From Cladobotryum mycophilum (lineage: Eukaryota; Ascomycota; Sordariomycetes; Hypocreales; Hypocreaceae): a DNA stretch of 64,000 nt. How positions within the stretch are numbered: the first letter of the stretch is position 1; every line of letters starts with the position of its first letter. Below the pieces are notes generated by a model. That model ran no database searches. It saw only the letters and a program-made list of their open reading frames with translations, and was not told the DNA's origin. The stretch is taken from the NCBI GenBank assembly GCA_036429605.1, contig CM071589.1, positions 372,001 to 436,000 on the forward strand, written 5' to 3'. Shown here in pieces: positions 12,911-22,942 of this stretch. The position numbers and the translations under genes are program-made.

Positions 12911-13342
12911 ATGCCTCTCTGGCTCGTTTTCTACTCACCAGGCACATTTGCCGACGACGAAGCAAAGCATGCATTTGCCGAAGATGTATGCAGCTTCTAT
13001 ACCGACATCGGCCTGCCAAAATTCTACGTCGTCATCGAGTTCATCAAGCAATCCCTGAGCGAAACATGGGTCGGAGCCGAGAAGAAAGACAAGCCGTTCA
13101 TCAGGCTCGTCGTCGACCACGTTGCAAACCCATTCCCGGAGGACGACGAGATTCGCCATCGTGGAATGGAAAAGATCGAAAAGATTCTCAAGCCGCACAT
13201 TGCCGACAAGGGCTACGACTGGGAGATCCATATTGATGAGACGGATAGAAAGCTTTGGAGGGTGAATGGGTTTGTGCCTCCTCCTTATCAGAGTGAGGGA
13301 GAGGCGCTTTGGGTAAAGGAGAATCGACCTGTGCCATATTGA
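12911..13342 (+). CDS. Tautomerase_3 family protein (cis-CaaD-like fold)
   Basis: Intronless, 143 residues, starting Met-Pro-Leu-Trp. Removal of Met exposes the catalytic N-terminal Pro that defines the tautomerase superfamily. The order of blocks fits Tautomerase_3: an early SPGTF loop, GLPKFYVVIEF strand, FIRLVVDHV strand, and a C-terminal WRVNGFVPPPYQSEGEALW tail. The upstream in-frame ATG at 12809 is rejected because it would bury Pro1. Bacterial cis-CaaD also uses arginines in the middle strand and a C-terminal Glu; the corresponding strand here (LVVDHVANP) has no Arg, so true dehalogenase activity is unlikely. A promiscuous enol-keto tautomerase or hydratase is the safer call. Confidence 0.85.
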   Translation: MPLWLVFYSPGTFADDEAKHAFAEDVCSFYTDIGLPKFYVVIEFIKQSLSETWVGAEKKDKPFIRLVVDHVANPFPEDDEIRHRGMEKIEKILKPHIADKGYDWEIHIDETDRKLWRVNGFVPPPYQSEGEALWVKENRPVPY

Positions 13343-14437
13343 TTCTTTCAGCTGTATCAAGGTGTCGCATAATGTTCACGCTGCCATTGGATGTATTTAG
13401 GAGGAGTTGGAGCCCTCGAGTCAATGGGAGCCCCAGAGCGATTATGAAGTTTCCTGTAGAATAAGCACTGGAACTTGGAGAAATGAAGAGAGTGCTTGAA
13501 ACCTTCAGTGTGCCCGATAAATTAGCTGACGTTGGAATTAACATGCCCATAATGTGCTGTTATAATGTGATGACTGCACCGAGTATTCGGCTTTCTACAC
13601 GATATGCCAGTCTATCCACTAAACAAATATACTTTTAAACGTGTGGTGCATGAAAATAAGCATAATATCTATACTAATATGCGGGTACGTCCAAGATACC
13701 CAACAACCCTTAGCAATTCTCGTGACATCGCGAAGCCAAATATTTGGGTCTGCTCCTGAACACCACCAGACTACACCTAGCAACGGGAGAGCCTAGCTGA
13801 TACTTTTCAAAGCCTGACACAGACCAGGATTATTTATTATAATCTATGAATCGTAAAGAATTAGTGGCCATCACTCTCTTCGTTTTCGTTCTCCCCTCAC
13901 TCATGCGATCAATCTCTGACGATGCTGGTTATAAAACATTGCAATATAGAAGGAAAACACGTAAATTGCCCCCCCCCCCCAAAAAAAAAAAAAAAAAAAA
14001 GAAGAAGGAAAAGAGGAAGAGAAAAAAGAAAGAAAAAAGGAAAGAAAATGCTCCAAGCAAGTCGGACTTAATTAGGTATATAATCCATTGGTCATAAATC
14101 GTGAGGTCATCTCGGGTGCGTGGTGATTACTTATTCTTCGTGTTTAGGCTCTTATGGGGAAATCACTGTATTAGTCAACCCTCTCACCTCCTTCAACTCG
14201 TTGATTCGACAAACAATCACATTGGTTGAACAACGAGTTGATTACCAAGCCGAATCTCCATGTCCTTCATTTTTTGTCAAATTCCCACCTTCAAGACTAA
14301 TCATCGCGCCTCGAATACTAATCGCTCGCAGTAAATCTAGTGCCATCATCTCTGACCAGTAATCTCTCATAATAATAATATCTCGCGACCCTTTTTTTGC
14401 CAAAATCCTTCTTGACGAGGGCGGGCAATTGATCGAA
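13343..14437. other. Intergenic region with homopolymer tract
   Basis: Holds a C12A20 tract followed by a purine-only stretch (13969-14049). The remainder is AT-rich and shows no gene; open frames crossing the tract are low-complexity artefacts. Confidence 0.5.
13969..14049 (+). repeat. C12-A20 homopolymer junction and purine-rich tract
   Basis: Twelve C (13969-13980) run directly into twenty A (13981-14000), followed by about 49 bases of only A and G. It lies about 390 bp upstream of the epimerase-like gene. Confidence 0.9.
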
Positions 14438-15754
14438 ATGGCACGCAACATCTTGATTACCGGTGCATCAGGCTATCTGGGCGGGGAGTTGGCTGCCCAG
14501 CTTGCCGAGGCTGATCTTCCCCCTCATGGCACCGTCTATGCCCTGGTTCGTACGGACGAGCAATCAGCTGCCGTCAAGGCGCTCAACATGGAGCCATTGA
14601 CCGTCGACGTTCGCAAAGGCGCAGCGGTCGAGAAAGCCATTGTAGATCATAGCATCTCCATTGTGTTCTGGCTGATTGATGCGCTCAACTTTGATAGCCA
14701 ACTGCACTTCATCAAAGCCCTGTCCAAGATCAAGGAAGCCAAGGGTTTTGACGTTCACTTTGTCCATGTAAGTAGAGGTCGATGATGCCACCACATGAAC
14801 AAGTTCTTAACATTTTGTCTTCTTAGACAAGTGGTGCAAAGATATTCTCTAGTCACACCAGCGCTCCCACTGACAGGCCACTCTTGGATACCGATGTGGA
14901 TTTATACGACACGCAAAAGAAGCAGGAAAAGTGTCCCAGCATAATTCATCGGGTAAGAATCGTTGGCCAAGTATGAATGGCATGTGTAGCTGACAGCTTT
15001 GAGGCCGTCAAAACGAACAATACTATTATCGAGCAAGCTACTGCGCTTGGAGTGCGCAGCTACATCTTTGCACCATGCATTGTTTGTGAGTTATTTTGAA
15101 CTAGGCAGTGCTGCCATGTTGATCATTAACATCTTCAACCTCAGATGGCAAAGGACGAGGATTCGGAAACCCAATCTCAATCCAAACTGTAGACATAATT
15201 AAAGCGGCAAAGGCGGTGGGGGAGTGTATCGAGTCGACAATGCACGATCAGTAAGCGGGATAGAGATCTCAACACACGAACCAGGCTAACCAAACTCCAG
15301 ACTTGGCCTGTGAGCCACATCTCGGACACTGGAAGTCTATACATAGCGATACTTCGCACGATTCTGGCTGGCGGGGATCCTGGCCATGGCAAGAATGGCT
15401 ACTTCCTGGCGGCATCAGGCAGCGTCGCCTGGGATGACATCTACACGTCAATTGCCGTAGCAATGAAGAAGAGAGGCATCATACAAGACTCGAACATAAG
15501 ATTGGCCAATGATGAAATCCTCGAAAAGATAGGCGTCGCATTAGGCTCTTCTAAGCAATATGTTCCATTGCAGCTCGGCGGAAGGTAAATCTCTCCTAAA
15601 AAATTGGATAGCTGAATCTCGCTAACAGGCTGGGTATAGCTGCAGCTTCACAGCAAAGAGGGGAGAGCAGATTGGCTGGAAGTCTCAGTATGGTCCGGAG
15701 CATATTCTCGAGGCCCTTGATGATGAGGTAGAGTTTGTGTTGCAGCACATATAA
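14438..15754 (+). CDS. NAD-dependent epimerase/dehydratase-like protein (NmrA-like extended SDR), frame broken in exon 4
   Basis: Six exons: 14438-14767, 14827-14952, 15004-15085, 15145-15250, 15301-15584, 15640-15754; introns are canonical GT-AG of 50-60 bp. The start (MARNILITGASGYLGG) is a textbook Rossmann motif. Later conserved blocks are TNNTIIEQATALGVRSYIF, GKGRGFGNPISIQTV, TWPVSHISDTGSLY, NGYFLAASGSVAWDDIY and FTAKRGEQIGW. In exon 4 the frame of the first half ends in a stop beyond the G5 run at 15218-15222, while the following bases continue in the +1 frame (VYRVD) and then splice in frame to TWPV. The exons total 1043 nt, one base short of 348 codons. Either a sequence error or a real frameshift. 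The enzymatic role is unknown. Confidence 0.8.
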
Positions 15755-16191
15755 GGTGTTGTAGGTAGTTGTGGTTGTAATCTTGTATCGATTCAGCTTC
15801 CTTTCCAACAAGAATAACAACAATTCACTTCACAGTTCACTTCACAAGGTACGCAGTCGCCTGTACATTGACATCATAATTGGATAATTAAGATCAGGGC
15901 CATCAAATTCACGCTACTTTTTATGACCACATTCAGCTCATTCTCATGCACATAATCGTCTAGACCATTACCGCATCTCAAGTCTGGGGTTTTCACATGA
16001 GATGGGTGTATTAGTGAGAGTTAAGTCATTTGGCGGTCTAATATACTCTCTACTCCATATATTCCCAACATCTCTCACTGGATCCACCAAGCATCTCACT
16101 CTCTCCCTGTACGTCTACTACCATGTATGAATGTCAACACAAGACCGCCCATGCCAACAGCAGCATGCTTGCCATCAAGGCTCGACACATC
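15755..16191. other. Short convergent intergenic region
   Basis: Lies between the stops of two convergent genes. No further feature seen. Confidence 0.5.
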
Positions 16192-17262
16192 TTATGCTCG
16201 TCTCTTGACAAACCCATTCTTCCAGTACCCAGGCCACCAGTCCGCAACCTCCTCAACAATCCACCTCGCCAGCGCCGCATTCGTCTCTGCAGGCTTCTCC
16301 GACAACACCCAATGCCCGGAATCAATCGTAGTCTCGGTCAGGTTCGTGCAATTCTTCCTCATCTGATCCGCCAGCCCCACCGAGGTATCGCACACCACGT
16401 CAAACTTGCCGTGGATGAAGAGCACCGGCATCTCCAGCCGCCCGTTGTTCTTAGTGTGCTTGAGGTTGTACTCCCGGTTCGCCTTGTGGTTGAGGTACCA
16501 GGAGTTTGCGGAGAAGAAGCCGTTCTTCTTCATGGCGGCGATGAGCTCCTTAAAGGTCTCTTCGTCGATGCAGTTAGTTCCGTCGGGGGTGTCGCTCACG
16601 CTTGGGGGTTGCGGGATGCCCTCGAACCAGCCATTGTCCTTTACGACGTTGGACGAAAACGCAGGCTTGCCCCACGCAGCGGGGTCGCGGTTCTGCATCA
16701 CAGCCTTGAGAAACCCGTGGGCGTCCGAATCCATCCAGTTAGTCACTTTTTCCAGGTCCTGCTCATAAAACGCCTGGTAGCTCCATTGCCCGTACGGGTA
16801 TTCGGCTTTCGGGTATACGTCTCGGCTAACCGTCTTGAGCAGCTCCTCCAGGCCAAACTCCAGGGAGTGGGACGGAACACAGAGACCGGCTACAGCACGG
16901 CAGACGTGGGGGTGGGTGTTTGCCAGGGTCCAGAGGGTGCCGCAGCCCCAATCATGACCGACCCAGATGGCCTCCTCGCGCTTTGTGTCTGCGAGCACGG
17001 CGAGCATCCCCTGGACGATGTTCTCTTGGGCGTAATCTGAAGAGACTTTGCGCGCGGTAGATTGACCATAACCAGGCATATCGGGAGCGACGACACGGAA
17101 GCCCAACGAGGCAAAGGGAATCAGTTGATCGTGCCATGTTTTGCCAATGCCAGGCCATCCGTGCATAAAGATGATGAGAGGCCCCGCGCTGGGGCCGGCT
17201 GCCAGATAGAATATCTTCTTGTCATCGCCATAGGTAACTTCGTGTTCCTCAAAGACTGACAT
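16192..17262 (-). CDS. Alpha/beta hydrolase, epoxide-hydrolase type
   Basis: Intronless, 356 residues. Seen: oxyanion motif HGWPG at 34-38, nucleophile elbow GHDWG with Asp104, the acid candidate Asp288 (HGKFD) and the catalytic His317 (DSGHW). An Asp nucleophile is the mark of epoxide hydrolases and haloalkane dehalogenases; the HGWPG motif and the tyrosine-rich cap (YGQWSYQAFY) favour epoxide hydrolase. The frame is open to 17361, but the second ATG (17262, MSVFEEHEVTYGD) matches the usual start of this fungal subfamily and has an A at -3. No signal peptide or organelle signal is evident, so it is probably cytosolic. The natural epoxide is unknown; detoxification or lipid-epoxide turnover are typical roles. 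Confidence 0.9.
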   Translation of the reverse strand: MSVFEEHEVTYGDDKKIFYLAAGPSAGPLIIFMHGWPGIGKTWHDQLIPFASLGFRVVAPDMPGYGQSTARKVSSDYAQENIVQGMLAVLADTKREEAIWVGHDWGCGTLWTLANTHPHVCRAVAGLCVPSHSLEFGLEELLKTVSRDVYPKAEYPYGQWSYQAFYEQDLEKVTNWMDSDAHGFLKAVMQNRDPAAWGKPAFSSNVVKDNGWFEGIPQPPSVSDTPDGTNCIDEETFKELIAAMKKNGFFSANSWYLNHKANREYNLKHTKNNGRLEMPVLFIHGKFDVVCDTSVGLADQMRKNCTNLTETTIDSGHWVLSEKPAETNAALARWIVEEVADWWPGYWKNGFVKRRA

Positions 17263-18002
17263 TGTGTGTAAGAATGTCGTGGTAAAGGATATTGGTTTGG
17301 TGTGAAAGATCCGGTATGGACTGGGCTGGAGTTGAACGAGATAGGGAATTCGAGACGGCAAAGGTCAATTATATCTCATACAATAATGTTTACCCGACTG
17401 CCCGACTGCCCATAGGTTCGTTTTCGTTTATGCATATAGGTGGAGCAGAGATCAATCAGCTGGTTCAAGGCTGATTGATTGATGCCCGTTGCAAGAGCTC
17501 CGGAATTGACCGGTCTGATTCACCGAGGAATATGGGGGCTCAATCGTTGAGACCACCGCATATCCGAATTGCCTCGGAATAAGGCTCTGATTACTTACAG
17601 ATCGGGAGAATGATTGTATGGCATTCGATTATATGTCATCAGACGCCGCGTAAATCCCTCTTCATGCTTATGTTACGTCTATTTGATTTGTAACTATATA
17701 TAATCCGTATGCTAAATCATTAAGCTTAATTTCTAATCTTGGAGTTGCTCAAATGACTTATGAAACCGGAAATGGCGTCACCTCCCTACCTCATCGGGAG
17801 GGAGCCAGTTATCAAGGCCCTTTGAGATACACAAAGGCAAACAGACACCCTTCGTCGGTAGTCCGATTGATCACCTTACCCTAGACTCTAATCCGATAGC
17901 TCTCCTTCTCCCAAGTGTCATTGAAGTCCATGGCGATATGTGCAGTGTTATTGTGGTCGCGGCTCTATGGTAAACAGTCTATATCCAAGATACTTGGTGT
18001 GG
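17263..18002. other. Intergenic region
   Basis: Promoter side of the hydrolase and 3' side of the permease. No coding feature recognised. Confidence 0.5.
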
Positions 18003-19585
18003 CTACTCATCGTCATGAAAATTGGAGGAATGCTCCTCCGCCGTAATTTTCAATCTGTTTTTATTCTTAGAATGGAAATGTGACAGCCCGATAGTCCACA
18101 GTACCAGGGCGATTGAACAGGCAATCATGGCCCACATGCCTCTCTGTAGGTGATTGTTAGCAACAAGACAAGGCGTAACCGACCAGACGGTTGAACTTAC
18201 TCTGAACCAAGGTGCCATTGAGGCTCCGTAGAAAATGATACTCCACCAAGCATTCACTGCATTGTTGCCCACATTCATGCCCGCGAGCACTACGGCACGG
18301 AAGATGTGGTCCTCGTTGCGCATCGCGTCGTTGCACCAAGCAAAAAAGGTAGCTTGGCAAGCATATACCGAACCCGCCCAGTAGTATGCTCCCATCGTAA
18401 CCGAGGTGGAATTTGGGCTAGTCGGGTGATTTGACGAGACCAAAATCATGATAGATGTTGAGATTCCCGTGATTCCGATAAAGTAGCCAACGAGGTAGCG
18501 TTTTCCACCCAAGAAGTCGGTAAGAGTCGCCCAGAACAATGTGGAAACGATGCCAACAGCCGCAACACCCGTAGGATAATTGTTTAGCTGTGGGACGGTG
18601 TACTTGTGGGTCGGGTGCTTCTGCAAGTACAGAGCCAGCAGAGAGTTGCTGCTGAACGACTCGGTTTCGCCGGCAATGACCCAAAGCCCAACAAATCCCC
18701 ACCAGTACCAAGATGACAATACCTTTCTGAGGAAGCGTAGAGAGAAGGGTGATTGTTCCTTTGCCGACGGGACGCGAGACATAGCCAGTGATTTCTCATC
18801 CTCTGTTAGGTAAAAGGCCGACGTGGTGCTTGGGGTGTCTGGGAAGAGAAGCAACCCGTAAAGCGCAACTGGTATGGTAAGGAGCCCATCGATGATGAAA
18901 AGCCAGCGCCATCCAGCAAGCCCAACACGGCCATCCAGGCTCTTGTGAATGCCAGTCTGGATGAAGCCACCAATAAGAGTTCCCGCAAGACCAGACGAGG
19001 TGAAGATGCCGCTTCGTTTTCCAAGCTCGCGTTCTGTATACCAGGCACCTAGAATGTAGTGAGTGCCAACAAAGGTTGAAGCTTCACACATGCCTTGAAA
19101 GAAGCGAATTACCATGATGGATTGCGGGCTCTGGGCAGAGGCTGTGACCATGGTGAGACCGCCCCAGAGGACCATCATCAAGGGGAACCAGATGCCAGGC
19201 CTAACATAGTGAAGTGACAGATTGGAGGGAATCTGGCCAATGACATATCTGCATGGCAATTTAGTATTTTCTCCACGAGGAGAAGACAGTTGGACATACC
19301 CAACAGTGAAGCAAGTGTTGATTTCATTGAGTTGATTACCGACGAACCCGAGGTCGTCCTTCATACCCGAGACATAGGCATTGGCGAGATTTGATCGATC
19401 CAGCTACCACCCTGGTTACTAAACAAGATTTTGAAGACATCCACTGCTCAACGTCAACTTACATAATTGATAAAGTAACTCAAACAGCAAAAAGTGAGGA
19501 TGAAGAAATCAATCTTCTGAACCAAGACGCGCTCCCCTGGCTGGTAATCGACGTGAAGATAGTCGCGAATCCTGGCGCGTAGCAT
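18003..19585 (-). CDS. MFS anion:cation symporter, allantoate/Dal5-type permease
   Basis: Four exons: 19585-19463, 19403-19300, 19248-18201, 18143-18003, 471 residues. Introns are 51-59 bp with GTAAGT or GTATGT donors; all junctions keep frame. The first exon (MLRARIRDYL) was recovered upstream of the long frame because the family begins with a KIDFFIL...YFINYLDRSN block that exon 1 supplies and exon 2 completes. About twelve hydrophobic segments are evident, and the GxLxDxxGxxR-like loop region (ATLTDFLGGKR) and central WRWLFIIDG block are conserved. The family moves organic anions such as allantoate, ureidosuccinate, nicotinate or pantothenate across the plasma membrane with protons. The substrate is not assignable. 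Confidence 0.88.
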
Positions 19586-19601
19586 GACTGGACGGGGTAT
19601 G

Positions 19602-19630
19602 CAGGTCCAGGTCCAGGTCCAGGTCTAGGT
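19602..19630. repeat. CAGGTC-type hexamer repeat
   Basis: About four to five units of a GGTCCA hexamer with one C/T variant, lying about 17-45 bp upstream of the permease start codon, so probably in its 5' leader. An in-frame stop lies within the variant unit, so it is not coding. Confidence 0.8.
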
Positions 19631-20987
19631 CGGTCGAGTATCTCGATTTGATCTGTATCATAAATGATGATTGATTGGTCTTCAATATCGATGAGACAGT
19701 AGTCGCCGGCCAGCCTAGCCCTGTCGAGGTTGAAGATGCTTGGCCACGTAGAAGACCTTCCTTTTCGTCGTTTCAGCTATTTGAACAGGCCCCTCGGAAA
19801 TAAGCATTGGAGGGAGGTTTGAAGGAATGGGATGGGATGATTGGATGATTGGATGACATGATGAGGCGACGCCATTGCTGGTTTAGCCGAAGAATTGGCA
19901 CTGTTATCGGGCAGTGGCTATTCGGATAAGACGCGGGAGAGAGAGCAGAGATTGCGAGAAGTGTGTCAGCAATATCGTCTTGACTCGTACAGAGTGACAC
20001 CATCGTTGGAGGCGTATACATGGAGAAGTTTGCGTTTTTTTGGTGTTTAGTTTGCGAAGAACGGTATTAATACCTCTCCAGTCTGTTAGATCGATCTCTG
20101 TAGATACATTGGATCCCTTGCATGTGTTGGTCCCAGTTGATTGATTGAGAGTGGAGGGGGAGAGACTGTCTCATGCTATGCTGCCAGGCCCACGTCTGTG
20201 TGTAATTACTATAGGTACATGTACAAGATACAAAATACTCGTGCAAAATGCCTTTTTGGGTTGGGCTCAATGTGCAGATGATAAGTGGAGCAAGCAAATG
20301 AATGGCCTGCACACTGCAGTGAGAAGCCATCCATGGATGGATGCCCCCCGCCCTCATTGCCCTGTGTCTCGTGTTTCTTCATGCTACAGTCATATCCTTT
20401 TGATAGTGCTTCCATGTAATATTTCTCTCGGCTTGTTTAATCTCTTCTAATGTGCCATTAATTATTAATTTCCACATTCAAGCAAAGATCCCTCTCTTAA
20501 TTACCCTTGTTGGTTCTTTTCATTCCCCTTCTCCCAGCCGCGAACTTGACAGAACTTTCTACAGAAGGACCCTAGAAGTGCCCTAAAGCTTTAGCGCCAA
20601 CTCCACTAACTCAATTGCAGTCATGGCGTCCACAGCGACTGTTCGGGCAATTTACAGCGGGATGATGAGAGGCTAGTTAGCCCGTTTAGCGCTCGACTCG
20701 ACTGACCTGCAGTAGCGTGGTGGTGACACACTGGACGTCAGTGAGACAGCGCGCGACCCTCTAGGGCGGGCTACCTGTTAAACGTGGGGTAAAATGAAGA
20801 ACTGGAACCCAGACAGACAGAGAGACAGTGAGAAAAAATCTGCCCGGGGGTGGGTGGTCTCGCCTCGCCTCTGACGAGTCAAAAGGGGCCGGGCAGTGGG
20901 AGTGGAAGCCCTGTGGGAGGGCACAAAAAGACGTTGGGCTCAAGGCAACCTAGGCGGGCACCCAAAGAGATCCATCCATCCATCCAT

Positions 20988-21047
20988 GGGGGGGGGGGGA
21001 TGCTGGAGGAACGGGAGCGAGCGAGAGAGAGAGAGAGAGAGAGAGGA
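20988..21047 (+). repeat. G12 run and (GA)n microsatellite
   Basis: A run of twelve G at 20988-20999, preceded by tandem CCAT units, and a GAGC-to-GA dinucleotide repeat at about 21016-21047. Confidence 0.9.
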
Positions 21048-21328
21048 TAAGCTGGGGCTTAAGGTACTAATAAAATCTTCAACCCCCGCAGCCCTAAATA
21101 AATAAACATTCCCCATCCATCCGTCCGTCCGTCACCCAAAGGAAAAAAAAACAGATTAAAAAAAGGAACCTGACCTGTCTGATCTAAATTGTTTTCTTTC
21201 CCCTTCCAGTAACGCATCAAAAAGCAAAAACAGAAAAAAGTCCCTCTTGCTTGCTTGCTTGCCTGCTGTTGGCGTCGGTCGGTTGGTCGATCGGGTCAGT
21301 GTTGCTGTTGGTGGCACACTCGAGCATA

Positions 21329-21403
21329 TTATTTATTTATTTATTTATTGATTTATTTATTTATTTATTTATTTATTGATTTATTTATTTATTTATTTAT
21401 TAT
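21329..21403 (+). repeat. (TTTA)n microsatellite at the 5' edge of the regulator gene
   Basis: About 75 bp of TTTA units, interrupted twice by a TTGA unit. It ends 12 bp before the regulator start codon at 21416, so it should lie in the 5' leader or core promoter. Confidence 0.92.
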
Positions 21404-21415
21404 TATGCCCCAAAG

Positions 21416-22942
21416 ATGCAGAATGGAAGCCAACGCAAGCCTGTCGGAAAGCCGCGTGGCATGCGTCGGGACCGGGACTGTCGCAGCTGCAAGCTGAGAG
21501 GAGTCAAATGTGATTTAAACAGACCGTCTTGTGGAGAAGTATGTGTGTCGTCTGTCTCATCGGGACGAGACAGGGCCAAGTCCAAGTCCAAGTCCGAGTC
21601 CTACTTGTAACAAAAAAAAAAGCTAATGGTTTGAGGCCAGTGTATCAAAGCTGCTGTGCCTTGCGGTGGGTATCCACAGCGAGTCGTCTGGGTTGGTGAT
21701 CCTTCCTCAAAGGATGCTGCCTCCTCGTCCTCCTCGACCTCCTCCTCTTCTGCTCGTCTCAAGCAGAGCAGGGCCTCGTCTCGGATGTCTTCCGAAAGAC
21801 CCTCATCGCTGTCTTTGTCGCAGTCGCAGTTGCAGTCTCTGCAAACGAGCCCCGAGACGAAGCTACCGAATACTCCCTCCGACGCGTCGGACACACCGGT
21901 CCCTACTCGAGCAGACTCCAGAACACCCATCAACTTACAAGACGCCGACCAAAACAGCTTCATCAAACCCTTGGTAAACCTCTGCCAGCAAATCATATCC
22001 CTCGACGGCGATGCTCTCCGGAGAAATCAGTATCTTTCTAGCGACGCCATCTGCCTTATATCACGTCTCCGGGACTTTGTTCAGGCGCGTATCGATGGAC
22101 ACAAGACATGCCCGAGTGGAGACTTGTGGGAATCCGAAGATGCGGCTCGCTACCGGCTAGATGCTCTTTTGGGTCTCAAAGATGCCCTTGCAGTAGCCAA
22201 CCCCTTTGCCTTTATCGGCATCGCGGCCTTTGCATTCTTCGAGGTGTGTGACAGTGGCTTCGGCGAATGGCAGCGCCATCTCTACGGCGCCAAGTCGTTG
22301 CTAGACTACCACTGCAAGAGCCGTGAGCAACTAGACAACCTGTCACAGAGTATCACGGGTCTGGCCGAAATGGTAGCACGGCTAGTCTGGTTCGACATAT
22401 GCGGCGCCATTGTACGGGGAACGACGGACCTTATCTTTGAGGACTGGCATCGCCAGATCCTAAACGAGAGCTTTTTCGGCATAGTAGGGTGTGCAGGGGA
22501 TACCTTTGATCTCTTGATCCGAGTCACCAAGGGCGAGGTAGCATCGGATCCTCTAAACAGCTCTATACTTGCCATGGACCAGCTGCTCAAGCTCAGCCTC
22601 GGTTTGTCCGACTGGGATCGAGCCACCAATGCGAGTCGATGTGCAGCAGTGATTGCAGTGTTGAGTAACATCCACGACGAGACCCCATCGGTGCCAAAAG
22701 CGGCAACCATGTCTTCGGCTGTGGACCGAACGTGTCAAATCATTGCCTCCATGTCGCCATCCTCGCAGTTTTACATTCACATGGCCGTTCCCGCATTTCT
22801 CGCGGGCAGCAACGCCAATGCAACGCAGCAATGCGACATCATCCGGGCCTATTGGCACAATTGCAACCTCGGCGGCGTACGTCGATACCCCGATGCTTTG
22901 GCCAGATGCGAAAATAGATGGAAAATAAAGGGGCTGGTCTGA
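21416..22942 (+). CDS. Zn(II)2Cys6 fungal transcription factor
   Basis: Two exons (21416-21538, 21641-22942), 474 residues. The 102-bp intron (GTATGT, GCTAATG branch, CCAG) splits the DNA-binding domain. Joined, the cysteines follow C-x2-C-x6-C-x6-C-x2-C-x6-C: CRSCKLRGVKC then CGECIKAAVPC. A basic stretch precedes them. A Ser-rich linker (about residues 60-100) leads to a helical C-terminal half with a hydrophobic segment (NPFAFIGIAAFAFF). That half resembles the effector/activation region of binuclear-cluster regulators, but no specific named subfamily could be assigned. It acts in the nucleus; targets are unknown, with the neighbouring permease and amidase as candidates by position only. 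Confidence 0.92.

Larger units (their letters stand above)
19631..21415. other. Long intergenic region with many simple repeats
   Basis: Divergent promoter region between the permease and the Zn2Cys6 regulator. It carries CCAT/GGAT, poly-G, (GA)n, CCGT and (TTTA)n tracts. No coding feature recognised. Confidence 0.5.

Noticed and set aside
13846..14097. Lys-rich 83-codon frame
   Set aside because: It is translation of the C12-A20 and purine tract.
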